From assembly GCF_007050985.1 (NCBI RefSeq), contig NZ_VHSF01000001.1:744001-808000 (forward strand): a DNA stretch of 64,000 nt, in the 5' to 3' direction. Below the pieces are notes generated by a model, which was given only the letters and a program-made list of their open reading frames with translations, was not told where the DNA came from and did not search any database. Below are positions 51,924-62,341 of this stretch, in pieces. The DNA comes from Christiangramia sabulilitoris. Its GTDB lineage: Bacteria > Bacteroidota > Bacteroidia > Flavobacteriales > Flavobacteriaceae. The position numbers and the translations under genes were made by a program. How positions within the stretch are numbered: position 1 is the stretch's first letter; each line of letters begins with the position of its first letter.

Positions 51924-52733
51924 TTAAAAATTCTGTAACCTTTTATCTATATCTAATAAAGAGTCTTCTATCTGGGAAGTATACTCTCCTTCAGGATAAT
52001 ACTTTTTATACGCTTTGTAAAATTCCCTGGCTTCTTCAAGTCTCTCTTCCATCAGGAATTGAAAACTGTTGATCGCGAGCTGATAAGCTGAATCAAACCT
52101 GTAATAGTAAGCTGCTTCTCTAAACGGAGAGCCCGGGTAGTCTGAGATAAAGTTGTTGAAAGAAGCTATCGCAGCCTTGTAAAATTCTGTATGATGATAT
52201 TGCTTGGCAATTTCATAAGCCTTCTTCTCCAGCTTGATCCTTAATTCTGTTGCTTTTTCGTTCGCTGCCTCCGTAAATTCACCTTCAGGATATTTATTCA
52301 AATACTTCTGAAGTTCCTCCACGCCCTTATTTGTATCTGTCTGGTCCAGGTCATACCTTGGAGACCTGTAATAGTAACTGGCCGCAGATTTATAAGAAGC
52401 CTCTTCAGCCTTCTGGCTGTTAGGGTATAACTGTAAAAATCTTTCGAATTGAAAAGGTGAATTATAATAATCACCCAATTGGTAATACGTATCTGCTAAA
52501 AGAAAAACAAGTCTTTCTCCCTGTGGCTTCCCGCGGAATTCAGGCTCGATCTGTTCCAGCAGTCTCAAAGCTTTTTTCAGCTTCTTATTGCTCTCTTCTT
52601 CCTTACCTTCGTTATATAATTCTTCTGCTGCAGAATATTTTGGAGCAGTATCCTTACTCTTAAGTAGTTGCTGATATTCGCTACAAGATACAGTGAGCAT
52701 CAGCAAACCTAAAACGAGAATTCCTTTTTTCAT
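51924..52733 (-). CDS. bamD: outer-membrane assembly lipoprotein BamD
   Basis: A 269-residue lipoprotein with signal MKKGILVLGLLMLTVSC (Cys at 17) and five TPR-like helical repeats (for example ERLVFLLADTYYQLGDYYNS and RFLQLYPNSQKAEEASYKSA). It supports BamA in inserting beta-barrel proteins. The frame extends ten codons upstream to 52763, but a TATTTTTG promoter box lies at 52753-52760, so that Met would be outside the transcript. The ATG at 52733 gives a proper signal. It heads the bamD - omega - coaBC - DUF4835 - recN unit. Confidence 0.92.
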   Translation of the reverse strand: MKKGILVLGLLMLTVSCSEYQQLLKSKDTAPKYSAAEELYNEGKEEESNKKLKKALRLLEQIEPEFRGKPQGERLVFLLADTYYQLGDYYNSPFQFERFLQLYPNSQKAEEASYKSAASYYYRSPRYDLDQTDTNKGVEELQKYLNKYPEGEFTEAANEKATELRIKLEKKAYEIAKQYHHTEFYKAAIASFNNFISDYPGSPFREAAYYYRFDSAYQLAINSFQFLMEERLEEAREFYKAYKKYYPEGEYTSQIEDSLLDIDKRLQNF

Positions 52734-52752
52734 GACACGTAAAAACATCTGG

Positions 52753-52760
52753 CAAAAATA
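52753..52760 (-). promoter_or_regulatory. -7 box TATTTTTG of the bamD unit
   Basis: Exact TAnnTTTG on the minus strand, 20 bp upstream of the chosen bamD start. It argues against the longer frame start at 52763. No clear -33 TTG. Confidence 0.5.
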
Positions 52761-52805
52761 CATTTTTTGTTACTATAAAAAAAACTTTCCTGAACTACTC
52801 AAATA

Positions 52806-52822
52806 ACCCTGAAATCAGGGGT
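52806..52822 (-). terminator. possible terminator of dapA
   Basis: CCCTGA (52807-52812) and TCAGGG (52815-52820) form a small stem downstream of the dapA stop; the minus strand continues TTATTTG. Short and weak. Confidence 0.4.
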
Positions 52823-52872
52823 TTATTGTAATTGCAAGATTCCTTTACGTAAAAAATCAAAAATGAATATGA

Positions 52873-53748
52873 CTAAAAATTTTCCATGAAGTTATTAATC
52901 CTACCGGTAAGCACTTCAGATGCTTCCACCAATGGTAATCTTAAATTATTAGAAACCAGTCCTTTTTTTGCCAGTAAGGCTTTTATTCCGGCGGGATTAC
53001 CTTCAGCAAAGATAAGGTCTATGGAAGGGGCGATCCTGTAGTGCAACTCATAAGCTTCTTTTACCTTACCCTGCAAGCCTGCTCTTACCATATCTGAAAA
53101 TTCTTGCGGCAAGCCCTGTCCTATCACAGAAATAACTCCTTTACCACCGGCAAGAACCATAGGCAAAGTGATCATATCATCCCCGGAGATCACTTTGAAA
53201 TCTTCTGGCACCAAACTAATGAGTCTCATCGCCTGTACAATATCGCCGGCGGCTTCTTTAACCCCGATAATATTTTTACATTCCCTTGCGATCCTGTTCA
53301 CGGTCTCGGGCAACACGTTCGAGGCTGTTCTTCCCGGCACATTGTAAAGCACCACCGGCAAGGGAGAGGCTTCAGAAACAGCCTTAAAATGACGATAGAT
53401 TCCTTCCTGGGTAGGTTTGTTATAATATGGAGAAACCGAAAGTATGGCGTCAAAACCTTCAAGGTTTGAGGTTTTTAATTCTTCCACTACAGACGCCGTG
53501 TTGTTCCCTCCTATTCCAAGCATTAATGGAAGCTTCCCGGCATTGGCTTCCTTCACCGTATCCTTGATTAATTCCTTTTCATCGTGTGTTAAGGTTGCAC
53601 TTTCAGCAGTGGTTCCCAGAACTACCAGGTATTCTATACCGTTTTCTATCTGGTTTTTCACCAGTTTAGTTAATGCACGGGTATCTACAGACAAATCCTC
53701 TTTAAATGGAGTAATAAGTGCTACTCCTGTTCCTATAAAGGCTTCCAT
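52873..53748 (-). CDS. dapA: 4-hydroxy-tetrahydrodipicolinate synthase
   Basis: A 291-residue TIM-barrel enzyme that condenses pyruvate with aspartate semialdehyde in the lysine/diaminopimelate pathway. It shows [10 protein letters not shown] at the start, [14 protein letters not shown] near 46-59, the catalytic Tyr in VLYNVPGRT (Y135) and the Schiff-base Lys in IGVKEAAGD (K164). The ATG at 53748 is chosen over a TTG one codon upstream; it overlaps the upstream DUF6913 stop as TGATG, so translation is coupled. Confidence 0.95.
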   Translation of the reverse strand: MEAFIGTGVALITPFKEDLSVDTRALTKLVKNQIENGIEYLVVLGTTAESATLTHDEKELIKDTVKEANAGKLPLMLGIGGNNTASVVEELKTSNLEGFDAILSVSPYYNKPTQEGIYRHFKAVSEASPLPVVLYNVPGRTASNVLPETVNRIARECKNIIGVKEAAGDIVQAMRLISLVPEDFKVISGDDMITLPMVLAGGKGVISVIGQGLPQEFSDMVRAGLQGKVKEAYELHYRIAPSIDLIFAEGNPAGIKALLAKKGLVSNNLRLPLVEASEVLTGRINNFMENF

Positions 53749-54251
53749 CAATTATTCTTTTTAAAAATTTTATAATATTTTATTATCTCTTCCTTGAATT
53801 CACATATAGAATCTGCATAGATCTCTACGTCGTAAATTCCGTAATGATCCGGTTTGTTACCGAATTTCTTTCCTGCCATGGTTTCCGCAGCAAGAAGCGA
53901 TCCGCCACGATTCTCTTGAGAAAAATAACAAATAAGCAAATTATAATCCTGCCTTAAAAAGGCCTTTGTCGGTTCAGAACGAAATTCTCCGGTTAAACTA
54001 ATCTCTTTTGGATCTAAAACAATATTTTTTAGATCAATGCCTTGTTCCGCTATTGATCCACATACTACCACACTAAAATCCTCCGTTTTTATTCCCAGAT
54101 CTTTATAAAATCCGGAAAAGGACCGCAGATCTGCCAGATCTGTGATTACCCCTACCCTGGTATTATTTCCCCTTGCCGAATATTGGCGATCACGCAAGGC
54201 CTTGCGAATCTTTCGGTTACAGGTAATACTTTTTATTTTCGACGAGAACAT
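53748..54251 (-). CDS. DUF6913-family protein
   Basis: A 167-residue soluble protein. I start it at the ATG at 54251 ([20 protein letters not shown]). The frame opens at a TTG at 54272, but that codon lies in a TACATTTG promoter box. Visible features are [52 protein letters not shown] and a C-terminal helix ending FKKNN. I know the family as DUF6913, commonly found before dapA in flavobacteria, with no established function. It is translationally coupled to dapA. Confidence 0.7.
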   Translation of the reverse strand: MFSSKIKSITCNRKIRKALRDRQYSARGNNTRVGVITDLADLRSFSGFYKDLGIKTEDFSVVVCGSIAEQGIDLKNIVLDPKEISLTGEFRSEPTKAFLRQDYNLLICYFSQENRGGSLLAAETMAGKKFGNKPDHYGIYDVEIYADSICEFKEEIIKYYKIFKKNN

Positions 54252-54269
54252 CACTTGGATTAGGTCATG

Positions 54270-54296
54270 CAAATGTAATTAAATTGAGATAACCAA
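54270..54296 (-). promoter_or_regulatory. promoter of the DUF6913-dapA unit: TTG-N16-TACATTTG
   Basis: On the minus strand TTG (54296-54294) is followed after 16 bp by TACATTTG (54277-54270), a near-consensus Bacteroidota promoter. It would start the transcript near 54263, inside the longer reading frame. Confidence 0.55.
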
Positions 54297-54373
54297 CATA
54301 GAGGAAAACCTGCACAAAAACCTGTGGTCAACGGTATTTAACAGCTTTAATTTTTCTGTTTAATTTGTATAAA

Positions 54374-55072
54374 TCAAACCAGATTGATAAGCTTCAATTT
54401 TTTCTCTTTGGTCGCGAAAAACTGGAAGGCCAGTAAAATGCCCGCAAAATTCAGCAGGGTTTGCAAGAGCAGCACACTGGTATCTGGCAAATAGAAATAA
54501 GCCATATCACGCAACATATCTGCCACTACAATACTCATGACCAAAACAATATGGAATACCGACTTACGGGAGTAAGAATTTAAATAATAAATAAGAGATA
54601 CCACAGAAAGGACCAGCAACACCAGATAATAAAGGGAATAGAAAGCAAATTCCATCCAGCTGCTTAACTGACTTTCAAATTCCTGGAAATGTGTATGAGC
54701 GTAATAGGTATTAGCTCCAATCATTAGGAAAAAGAAGATGAGCATATACCTGTTTGCAGATTTTCTGGTGGTATGTCTAATTGCTTCCCTAATCAGGAAG
54801 ATATAAGAGACAGACTTGAAAAGCATGATCACGTAATAAATCAGAAAAACCTCCTGGAAAGTCTTAAATAGCACCGCCGCCATATTCAAACCCAGGAAGG
54901 CTAATAAGTTAAAGTTCGAAAAATCGAGCCTGCGCATAAACCCGGGAATAAGGATAAGGTAGGTTATAATTTCTGCACTGTTTAACAACCAGGATTGATT
55001 GTTTATAAGTGCCAGTTGCATTAAAACGAGTATTGGAATACTCGCAACCATATACAAACGACTACGTTTCAT
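54374..55072 (-). CDS. polytopic membrane protein of unknown function
   Basis: A 232-residue integral membrane protein with about seven or eight hydrophobic helices, such as YMVASIPILVLMQLALI, LLAFLGLNMAAVLFKTFQEV, YLVLLVLSVVSLIYYL and SVLLLQTLLNFAGILLAFQF, and a basic tail ATKEKKLKLINLV. The layout is similar to YhhN/TMEM86-like proteins, but I see no diagnostic motif. It is monocistronic between the DUF6913-dapA unit and the divergent 5'-nucleotidase pair. Confidence 0.7.
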   Translation of the reverse strand: MKRSRLYMVASIPILVLMQLALINNQSWLLNSAEIITYLILIPGFMRRLDFSNFNLLAFLGLNMAAVLFKTFQEVFLIYYVIMLFKSVSYIFLIREAIRHTTRKSANRYMLIFFFLMIGANTYYAHTHFQEFESQLSSWMEFAFYSLYYLVLLVLSVVSLIYYLNSYSRKSVFHIVLVMSIVVADMLRDMAYFYLPDTSVLLLQTLLNFAGILLAFQFFATKEKKLKLINLV

Positions 55073-55244
55073 AAACTATAGAAATGGGATAGTAAATATA
55101 GAAAAGAAATTATTCCCCTTTGATTTACTTAAACAATTATTATTTTTTTGTTAGAAAAAGTAATCTTGTGCAGATTGAAAAATGAGTAAAGTCTCTGGAA
55201 AGGGTTATCATACATAAAGAATAAAACGGAGATTATTAGTTTTT

Positions 55245-55252
55245 TATATTTG
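55245..55252 (+). promoter_or_regulatory. -7 box TATATTTG of the 5'-nucleotidase pair
   Basis: Exact TAnnTTTG, 16 bp upstream of the ATG at 55269, leaving a leader of about 10 bp. A -33 TTG at the usual distance is not seen. Confidence 0.5.
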
Positions 55253-55268
55253 CAGCAGATTCAAGAAC

Positions 55269-56033
55269 ATGTATAAAATAAGGATCATAATATTTTTTCT
55301 CTTTACCGCTATAATAGCATGTAAAGGGCTTGGCTCTGCCGATGTGGAAGTGGTTAAAGTTAGGGGAGAACGAATCCAGGTGAATGACTCGATCATTGGA
55401 GAGGAATCTATCATGGAATTTATTGAACCATTCAAGCAACACCTCAACAAAACTTTGGACTCGACAATAGCTTATAATCCCGTTTTACTTTCCAAAAACG
55501 ACGGTGATTTAAATACCGCTTTAGGAAATTTGATGGCAGATGCGGTCATGGAACAGGTGAACCCTATCATTAAAAAAAGAACAGGCAGGGATATTGACAT
55601 GGTACTACTCAATAAAGGCGGGATTAGAGCAGAATTACCCGCAGGTGATGTATCCGCAAGATCTGGTTATAACCTGATGCCTTTTGAAAATGAGATCGTG
55701 GTGGCAGAGCTTTCCGGAAAACAAATGAAAAAAATGCTTTCCTACCTGGAGAAAGCTAAAAGTGCTCACCCCGTTAGTGGAATCAAGATAAAAGCTGATA
55801 AAGATTATAAGATTACCCAGGCGACCATTAATAATAAGGAAATAAACGAAAGCGAAACATATTATGTCGCTACTTCAGACTACCTCTTCTATGGCGGGGA
55901 TAATATGATGTTTTTTAAGGATCCGTCAAATCTTTACCCTTCAGATTATAAATTAAGAAATCTACTGATTGATTATTTCAAAAAAGTAGACACGATCAAA
56001 GCCAGTATCGATAATCGTTACATCAGAGAATAA
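55269..56033 (+). CDS. lipoprotein with 5'-nucleotidase C-terminal domain
   Basis: A 254-residue lipoprotein (signal MYKIRIIIFFLFTAIIAC, Cys at 18). The mature part is the substrate-binding domain usually found at the C-terminus of UshA-type 5'-nucleotidases: LGNLMADAVMEQ, the strand-loop MVLLNKGGIRAELPAGDVSA, and NLMPFENEIVVAELSGKQM, with the Tyr/Phe pair in SDYLFYGGDNMMFF for base stacking. The catalytic metallophosphoesterase half is the next gene, 3 bp downstream. The two domains are thus separate proteins in reversed order, likely assembling at the envelope. Confidence 0.88.
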   Translation: MYKIRIIIFFLFTAIIACKGLGSADVEVVKVRGERIQVNDSIIGEESIMEFIEPFKQHLNKTLDSTIAYNPVLLSKNDGDLNTALGNLMADAVMEQVNPIIKKRTGRDIDMVLLNKGGIRAELPAGDVSARSGYNLMPFENEIVVAELSGKQMKKMLSYLEKAKSAHPVSGIKIKADKDYKITQATINNKEINESETYYVATSDYLFYGGDNMMFFKDPSNLYPSDYKLRNLLIDYFKKVDTIKASIDNRYIRE

Positions 56034-56036
56034 AGT

Positions 56037-56948
56037 ATGAAAAGAAAAGATTTTATCCATAATACTGCTGCCGCGACGGCTTTCCTTAGTCTTGGAGGGT
56101 TATCTGCTTTCGCCACGAAACCGGCTTTAGAAAAACACATTACCATTTTACATACCAACGATGTACATAGCCATATTGAGCCTTTTGGCCCTGAAGAAGG
56201 CCGTAATGCCAATCTTGGCGGGGTAGCCAGAAGAGCAACAATCATTGAGAAAATCAGGCGGGAGAACCCTAACACTTTACTTCTGGATGCCGGCGATATT
56301 TTTCAGGGTACACCATATTTCAATTTTTATGGTGGAGAGCTGGAGTTTAAATTAATGAGTAAGCTTAAATATGATGCTGCCACCATTGGTAATCATGATT
56401 TTGATAATGGTATCGATGGCTTGTATGCACAATTACCCCACGCCAATTTTGATTTCGTGATCTCCAATTATGATTTTAGAAACACGATCATGGATGGGCA
56501 AACGAGGGAATATAAGATCATGATCAAGGACGGGGTAAGGATCGGAATTTTTGGTATTGGCATCCAACTACAGGGTTTGGTAAATGACCGGCTTTTTAAG
56601 GAAACAAAATATCTTGATCCGGTTGAAATGGCTACAGAAACCAGCCATAAACTTAAAAATGAGGAAAATTGCGATATCGTTATTTGTCTTTCTCATCTTG
56701 GCTATCAGTACAGAGGTGACGAGATCTCTGATGTAAAACTGGCGCAAAAAACAGAAAATATAGACCTCATCATTGGGGGACACACTCACACCTTTTTGGA
56801 TAAACCCCAAACCTATAAAAATAAGGCAGGGAAAGATGTTCTTATTAACCAGGTTGGGTGCTACGGACTTTACCTGGGTAGAATAGATTTTTACCTGGAT
56901 GAAAAGAGAAATCTTAAGGCAGACGGGGCCGGGATCGCGGTAAGTTAA
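56037..56948 (+). CDS. metallophosphoesterase, 5'-nucleotidase N-terminal domain
   Basis: A 303-residue exported enzyme half. The N-terminus, MKRKDFIHNTAAATAFLSLG, looks like a Tat-type signal (with KRKDF in place of a twin Arg). The calcineurin-like metal site is complete: ITILHTNDVHSH (D42, H44), LDAGDIFQGTP, TIGNHDFDNG, LSHLGY and GGHTHTF. With the lipoprotein encoded just upstream it would form a two-subunit 5'-nucleotidase releasing nucleosides from nucleotides outside the cell. It converges directly with the VanX-type dipeptidase gene; the two stop codons abut. Confidence 0.9.
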   Translation: MKRKDFIHNTAAATAFLSLGGLSAFATKPALEKHITILHTNDVHSHIEPFGPEEGRNANLGGVARRATIIEKIRRENPNTLLLDAGDIFQGTPYFNFYGGELEFKLMSKLKYDAATIGNHDFDNGIDGLYAQLPHANFDFVISNYDFRNTIMDGQTREYKIMIKDGVRIGIFGIGIQLQGLVNDRLFKETKYLDPVEMATETSHKLKNEENCDIVICLSHLGYQYRGDEISDVKLAQKTENIDLIIGGHTHTFLDKPQTYKNKAGKDVLINQVGCYGLYLGRIDFYLDEKRNLKADGAGIAVS

Positions 56949-57638
56949 TTATCTCACCGGAAAGTTATAATAGGTATCGGGAAAGGGCTCAGCATCATAA
57001 GTATAATGCCACCATTCTTCTGAATAAGACCTGAATCCATATTTGCGCATCACCAGCCGGAGTGTTTCCCGGTTGTTTTTTTGCTCCTGGCTGACCTCTT
57101 TCGAATTATGATGAGAGATCTCCCCGAAGAAATCATAAGGGCCTCCCATATCCACCTCGGCACAATTAGCGACCTTAACCAGGGTTAGATCAACAGTGCT
57201 GCCCCGGGAATGACCAGATCTGGTCGATATATAACCCAATTCGAAAAGACGATCTTTAGGAATATCAGGGTAAAAGCGAGCTTTTTTTAAAGTATCGGCT
57301 TTGTCTGCCGCCCATTTCACAAAATGATCTACCGCCCTTTGTGGCCGGTAAGCATCGAATATTTTAAGCATCAGGTCTTTCTGGATAAGCTCTTTCTGAA
57401 CTTTCGATAAAGCCAGGGCAGCAGATTTGCTTATGATGGCTCTGGCAGTATCGTAGCCTGCTATTGGCTTACCTATAAAATTATTTTTCCCGGCATATCG
57501 AATTTCAGATATGATATCCGGGATCACCTCATCAACATAAACAAACCCCTCAGGCAATCTAAAGGTTTTATCCTGGGCCATAGAACTAAAAACAGAACAG
57601 AATATAAAAATTACTATTACCGATATATTAATTTTCAT
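56949..57638 (-). CDS. D-alanyl-D-alanine dipeptidase (VanX/DdpX family)
   Basis: A 229-residue exported M15D zinc peptidase with signal MKINISVIVIFIFCSVFSSM. The metal and active-site set is complete: H143 and D150 in SGHSRGSTVDLTL, E208 and H211 in SEEWWHYTY, and DAYRPQRAV near 95. It cleaves D-Ala-D-Ala from peptidoglycan turnover. There is no VanH/VanA neighbour, so a recycling role like DdpX is more likely than glycopeptide resistance. It lies 8 bp after ligA on the same strand and is the last gene of that unit. Confidence 0.92.
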   Translation of the reverse strand: MKINISVIVIFIFCSVFSSMAQDKTFRLPEGFVYVDEVIPDIISEIRYAGKNNFIGKPIAGYDTARAIISKSAALALSKVQKELIQKDLMLKIFDAYRPQRAVDHFVKWAADKADTLKKARFYPDIPKDRLFELGYISTRSGHSRGSTVDLTLVKVANCAEVDMGGPYDFFGEISHHNSKEVSQEQKNNRETLRLVMRKYGFRSYSEEWWHYTYDAEPFPDTYYNFPVR

Positions 57639-57646
57639 GAGTCAAA

Positions 57647-59641
<1,995 letters not shown>

Positions 59642-59656
59642 TTAAATAAACCGGTA

Positions 59657-60328
59657 TTATATTTCTGAAATTTCCAGCTTTTCATTGCCGTATTCCAGTT
59701 GAAAAAATTTTGAATCATGCCTGAATTCCAGTTTAAATTCAGAACTATATGCTTTATCATTGGTTGGAAACCAATCTTTCTTATCATTATTGATGGTGAT
59801 GATCAATCCTGAATCACCTCCGATCGCACAGAATCTATCGAAATCCCCGTCATATTTATCGAGTACGCAATTAAGCCTGAGCTTTTCAAATTTTTCTTCG
59901 ATATTTTTGGTTACCAGCCCCACTTCTGCAATCCCAACAATTTCTGATGGACTAAAAATACCCGCATCTCCTTTTTTGAAATCCCTTCTGGAAATAAACT
60001 CCATTATATTTTTATCCTTATCGTAGAAATATACCGATTTGGCCTGCCAGTTAGGAAAATCTATAATAACGTCATCATTGTAGCCTAACACCGGGACAAT
60101 ATTTTCCAGCCACTGCAGGACTATTTTCTCCTGCCTGTCTGGTACATGAAATGCTATATGATAAGGTGTTGAATTTTCTTTATATTCAAAACGTAGCCGG
60201 GAATATCCTGCAACTACTTCAAACCCCTTTTCAGAAAGATCTTTTATCTGAAAATTCAGTTCATCTCTGTAGAACTCCAGCTGAGAATCAATATTTGAGG
60301 TATATATCGTTAGCTTAGAAATTTCCAT
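59657..60328 (-). CDS. two-domain VOC (glyoxalase-like) protein
   Basis: A 223-residue protein of the vicinal-oxygen-chelate fold: the first domain (about 1-115) starts MEISKLTIYTSNIDSQLEFY and contains YHIAFHVPDRQ and SVYFYDKDKNIMEFISR. The second half (about 130-223) repeats the pattern with VGIAEVGLVTKNIEEKFEKL in reduced form. Metal-binding His/Glu positions exist in domain 1, but the substrate is unknown. It starts 2 bp after the LOG-like gene stop, so co-transcription is near certain. Confidence 0.78.
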   Translation of the reverse strand: MEISKLTIYTSNIDSQLEFYRDELNFQIKDLSEKGFEVVAGYSRLRFEYKENSTPYHIAFHVPDRQEKIVLQWLENIVPVLGYNDDVIIDFPNWQAKSVYFYDKDKNIMEFISRRDFKKGDAGIFSPSEIVGIAEVGLVTKNIEEKFEKLRLNCVLDKYDGDFDRFCAIGGDSGLIITINNDKKDWFPTNDKAYSSEFKLEFRHDSKFFQLEYGNEKLEISEI

Positions 60329-60330
60329 GA

Positions 60331-60933
60331 TCAGGTTTGATTCTTATTCATCCATTTCGGGACGGGTTGAGGCTCGAATTTTCGCATTTGTTCGAGCAGA
60401 TCTTCAAAATTATCAGATATCAGTAAAATATCAAGATTTTCAGGCTTCAATAGACCCTTGTCACACATTTTCTGAAGCATATTGATAAGATCGTCATAAA
60501 AACCATTAATATTCAATAGCCCAATGGGTTTTCTATGCAGGCCAAGCTGAGCCCAGGTTACGATCTCAAACAATTCCTCGAAAGTACCGAAACCACCTGG
60601 TAAGGTTAGAAAAGCATCGCTCAGTTCATTCATGGTCATTTTTCTTTCATGCATATCATTGGTGGTGATAAGCTTATCCAAATGGGTATGCACCACTTCT
60701 TTAGTTTTGAGAAAATCGGGAATTACGCCTGTAGCCTTCCCTTCGTGATCCATGATACCCTTGGCCACCTGTCCCATTAACCCGAGTTTACTACCGCCAT
60801 AAACCAGCCTTATTCCATATTTCGCCATCGTTCTACCAACATTATAGGCCGAATCATATATATTTTTATCATTTCCATCGCTGCTCGCACAAAATACCGC
60901 GAGGTTGTGGATATTGTTTAATTCTTCACTCAT
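60331..60933 (-). CDS. LOG-family protein (TIGR00730, Rossmann fold)
   Basis: A 200-residue protein with the LOG signature LPGGFGTFEELFEIVTWAQL (111-130) and upstream RLVYGGSKLGLMG. In plants and some bacteria LOG removes ribose 5'-phosphate from cytokinin nucleotides; in most bacteria the substrate is AMP or unknown. It overlaps prmC by 8 bp and lies 2 bp before the VOC gene. Confidence 0.9.
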   Translation of the reverse strand: MSEELNNIHNLAVFCASSDGNDKNIYDSAYNVGRTMAKYGIRLVYGGSKLGLMGQVAKGIMDHEGKATGVIPDFLKTKEVVHTHLDKLITTNDMHERKMTMNELSDAFLTLPGGFGTFEELFEIVTWAQLGLHRKPIGLLNINGFYDDLINMLQKMCDKGLLKPENLDILLISDNFEDLLEQMRKFEPQPVPKWMNKNQT

Positions 60934-61792
60934 AAATTTTTCTCTTCGCTTTTAGCATCCTGTATTTTCCAAAAATATCTTTTTTGAGTTCAGCCTCAAA
61001 ACCAAGATCTTCGATTATCGCTTTAGTTTCCCTGGCCAGGTATTGATTGATCTCGAAATACAATGCGCCATGTTCTCGTAAAGATTCATAGGCCAGCTCA
61101 CCTATTTTTTTGTAAAATATCAATGCGTCATTATTCGCTACATATAAAGCCAGAGCCGGTTCATATTTCAAAACATTTTTATGCATTTCCTGCTTTTCCA
61201 GCTCCCTTACATACGGTGGGTTGGAAACAATGATGTCAAAATTATCCTTAAGCCTATCCAAATTGAGAATATCCACTTTATGAAAGTTGACCTCAGCATC
61301 ATTGAGATCAGCATTCTGCCGGGCCAGGCTTAAAGCTTCAGAAGAAATATCGTAGGAACTAACTTCTGAATCGGGGATATTTTTAGCCAGACTTATCGGG
61401 ATACAGCCGCTGCCGGTGCCGATATCCAGGATCTTTAATTTTCTGTTTATCTCCTTATGATCTGAATGATCTGAGATTATCCATTCCACCAATTCTTCGG
61501 TTTCGGGCCTGGGGATAAGCACGTTTTTATTTACATAAAATTCCAGCCCATAGAACTCAGTTTTCCCTATGATATATTGAACGGGTTCATGATCTTTTAA
61601 TCGCAAGATGGCTTTTTCAAAAGTAGTCATTTGAACCTCTGAGAGTTCATGTTCCGGATTCATTGCTATATCAATTCGGCGCAATCCCAGGTAGTACTCT
61701 GTAAGAATATAAAAAAAAGACTCAATTTCGGTTTCGGGAAATTCATCTCTTAACCGATCCCGGAACTGAACTTTTAACTGAGCAATTTGCAT
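60926..61792 (-). CDS. prmC: release-factor glutamine methyltransferase
   Basis: A 288-residue SAM enzyme that methylates the GGQ glutamine of peptide chain release factors. The N-terminal helical domain (1-85) precedes VLIPRPETEELVEW (91-104), motif I LDIGTGSGCIPISLA (122-136) and the catalytic NPPY in IIVSNPPYVRELE (191-194). Length and order are normal. It overlaps the LOG-like gene by 8 bp and lies 35 bp after the acetyltransferase. Confidence 0.95.
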   Translation of the reverse strand: MQIAQLKVQFRDRLRDEFPETEIESFFYILTEYYLGLRRIDIAMNPEHELSEVQMTTFEKAILRLKDHEPVQYIIGKTEFYGLEFYVNKNVLIPRPETEELVEWIISDHSDHKEINRKLKILDIGTGSGCIPISLAKNIPDSEVSSYDISSEALSLARQNADLNDAEVNFHKVDILNLDRLKDNFDIIVSNPPYVRELEKQEMHKNVLKYEPALALYVANNDALIFYKKIGELAYESLREHGALYFEINQYLARETKAIIEDLGFEAELKKDIFGKYRMLKAKRKIYE

Positions 61793-61827
61793 ATTGAATA
61801 TAAGTTTATTGAGATCTTGTATTGAAC

Positions 61828-62313
61828 CTACAGATCTTTAATCATAAAAACGGTGCAATTATAATGACCGGTATTACCCATGGGCTGGTCAATTACTTTG
61901 AAACCATTTTTATCGTATAACTTCCTGGCATTTTCCATATAAGGAAGAGTTTCGATATAACATTTTTCAAAGCCATTATTCTTCGCAAATTCCAGGCATC
62001 GAGCAATCATCGCCTTTCCTAATCCCCTCCCTCTGGCTATGGGCAGGAAATACATTTTTTGAAGTTCACAAATTTTTTTCTCCAGGCCTGCTAAAGGTGC
62101 AATTCCTGCCCCACCGATAATTTTTGAATTTTCCTCTACCACAAAATAAGCCTGTCTTTCGCCCGTATAGGTTTGGGTCATATCATCAAGCGCTTTATCC
62201 TCGTATGCGGTACCCACTTTGGGCACTCCCATTTCAACCAGCACCTTGCGAATTAATTCTTTAACCTGCTGATTATCTTCAGGTTTTATTTCCCGAATTT
62301 TCCATGTGTTCAT
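61828..62313 (-). CDS. GNAT-family N-acetyltransferase
   Basis: A 161-residue acetyltransferase. The acetyl-CoA loop is ARGRGLGKAMIARCLEFAKN (Q/RxxGxG/A type), preceded by ICELQKMYFLPIARG and followed by CYIETLPYMENARKLYDKNG, the final conserved helix. The N-terminus IREIKPEDNQQVKELIR is typical of the family. The substrate is unknown. It heads the minus-strand unit GNAT - prmC - LOG - VOC - ligA - dipeptidase and diverges from ribD with 28 bp between starts. Confidence 0.9.
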   Translation of the reverse strand: MNTWKIREIKPEDNQQVKELIRKVLVEMGVPKVGTAYEDKALDDMTQTYTGERQAYFVVEENSKIIGGAGIAPLAGLEKKICELQKMYFLPIARGRGLGKAMIARCLEFAKNNGFEKCYIETLPYMENARKLYDKNGFKVIDQPMGNTGHYNCTVFMIKDL

Positions 62314-62329
62314 TCTGCCTAATTAATTC

Positions 62330-62337
62330 TATTTTTG
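62330..62337 (+). promoter_or_regulatory. -7 box TATTTTTG touching the ribD start
   Basis: Exact TAnnTTTG ending 4 bp before the ribD GTG at 62342. A start of transcription 5-7 bp downstream would fall on or next to the start codon, suggesting a leaderless message. No clear -33 TTG at the usual distance. Confidence 0.45.
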
Positions 62338-62341
62338 TGCT

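Noticed and set aside
55269-56948. Treating the two 5'-nucleotidase halves as one frameshifted gene
   Set aside because: Their domain order is reversed relative to the single-chain enzyme and each has its own export signal and start.
56949-57638. Vancomycin-resistance gene vanX
   Set aside because: No vanH, vanA or vanRS neighbours; a peptidoglycan-recycling dipeptidase is more likely.
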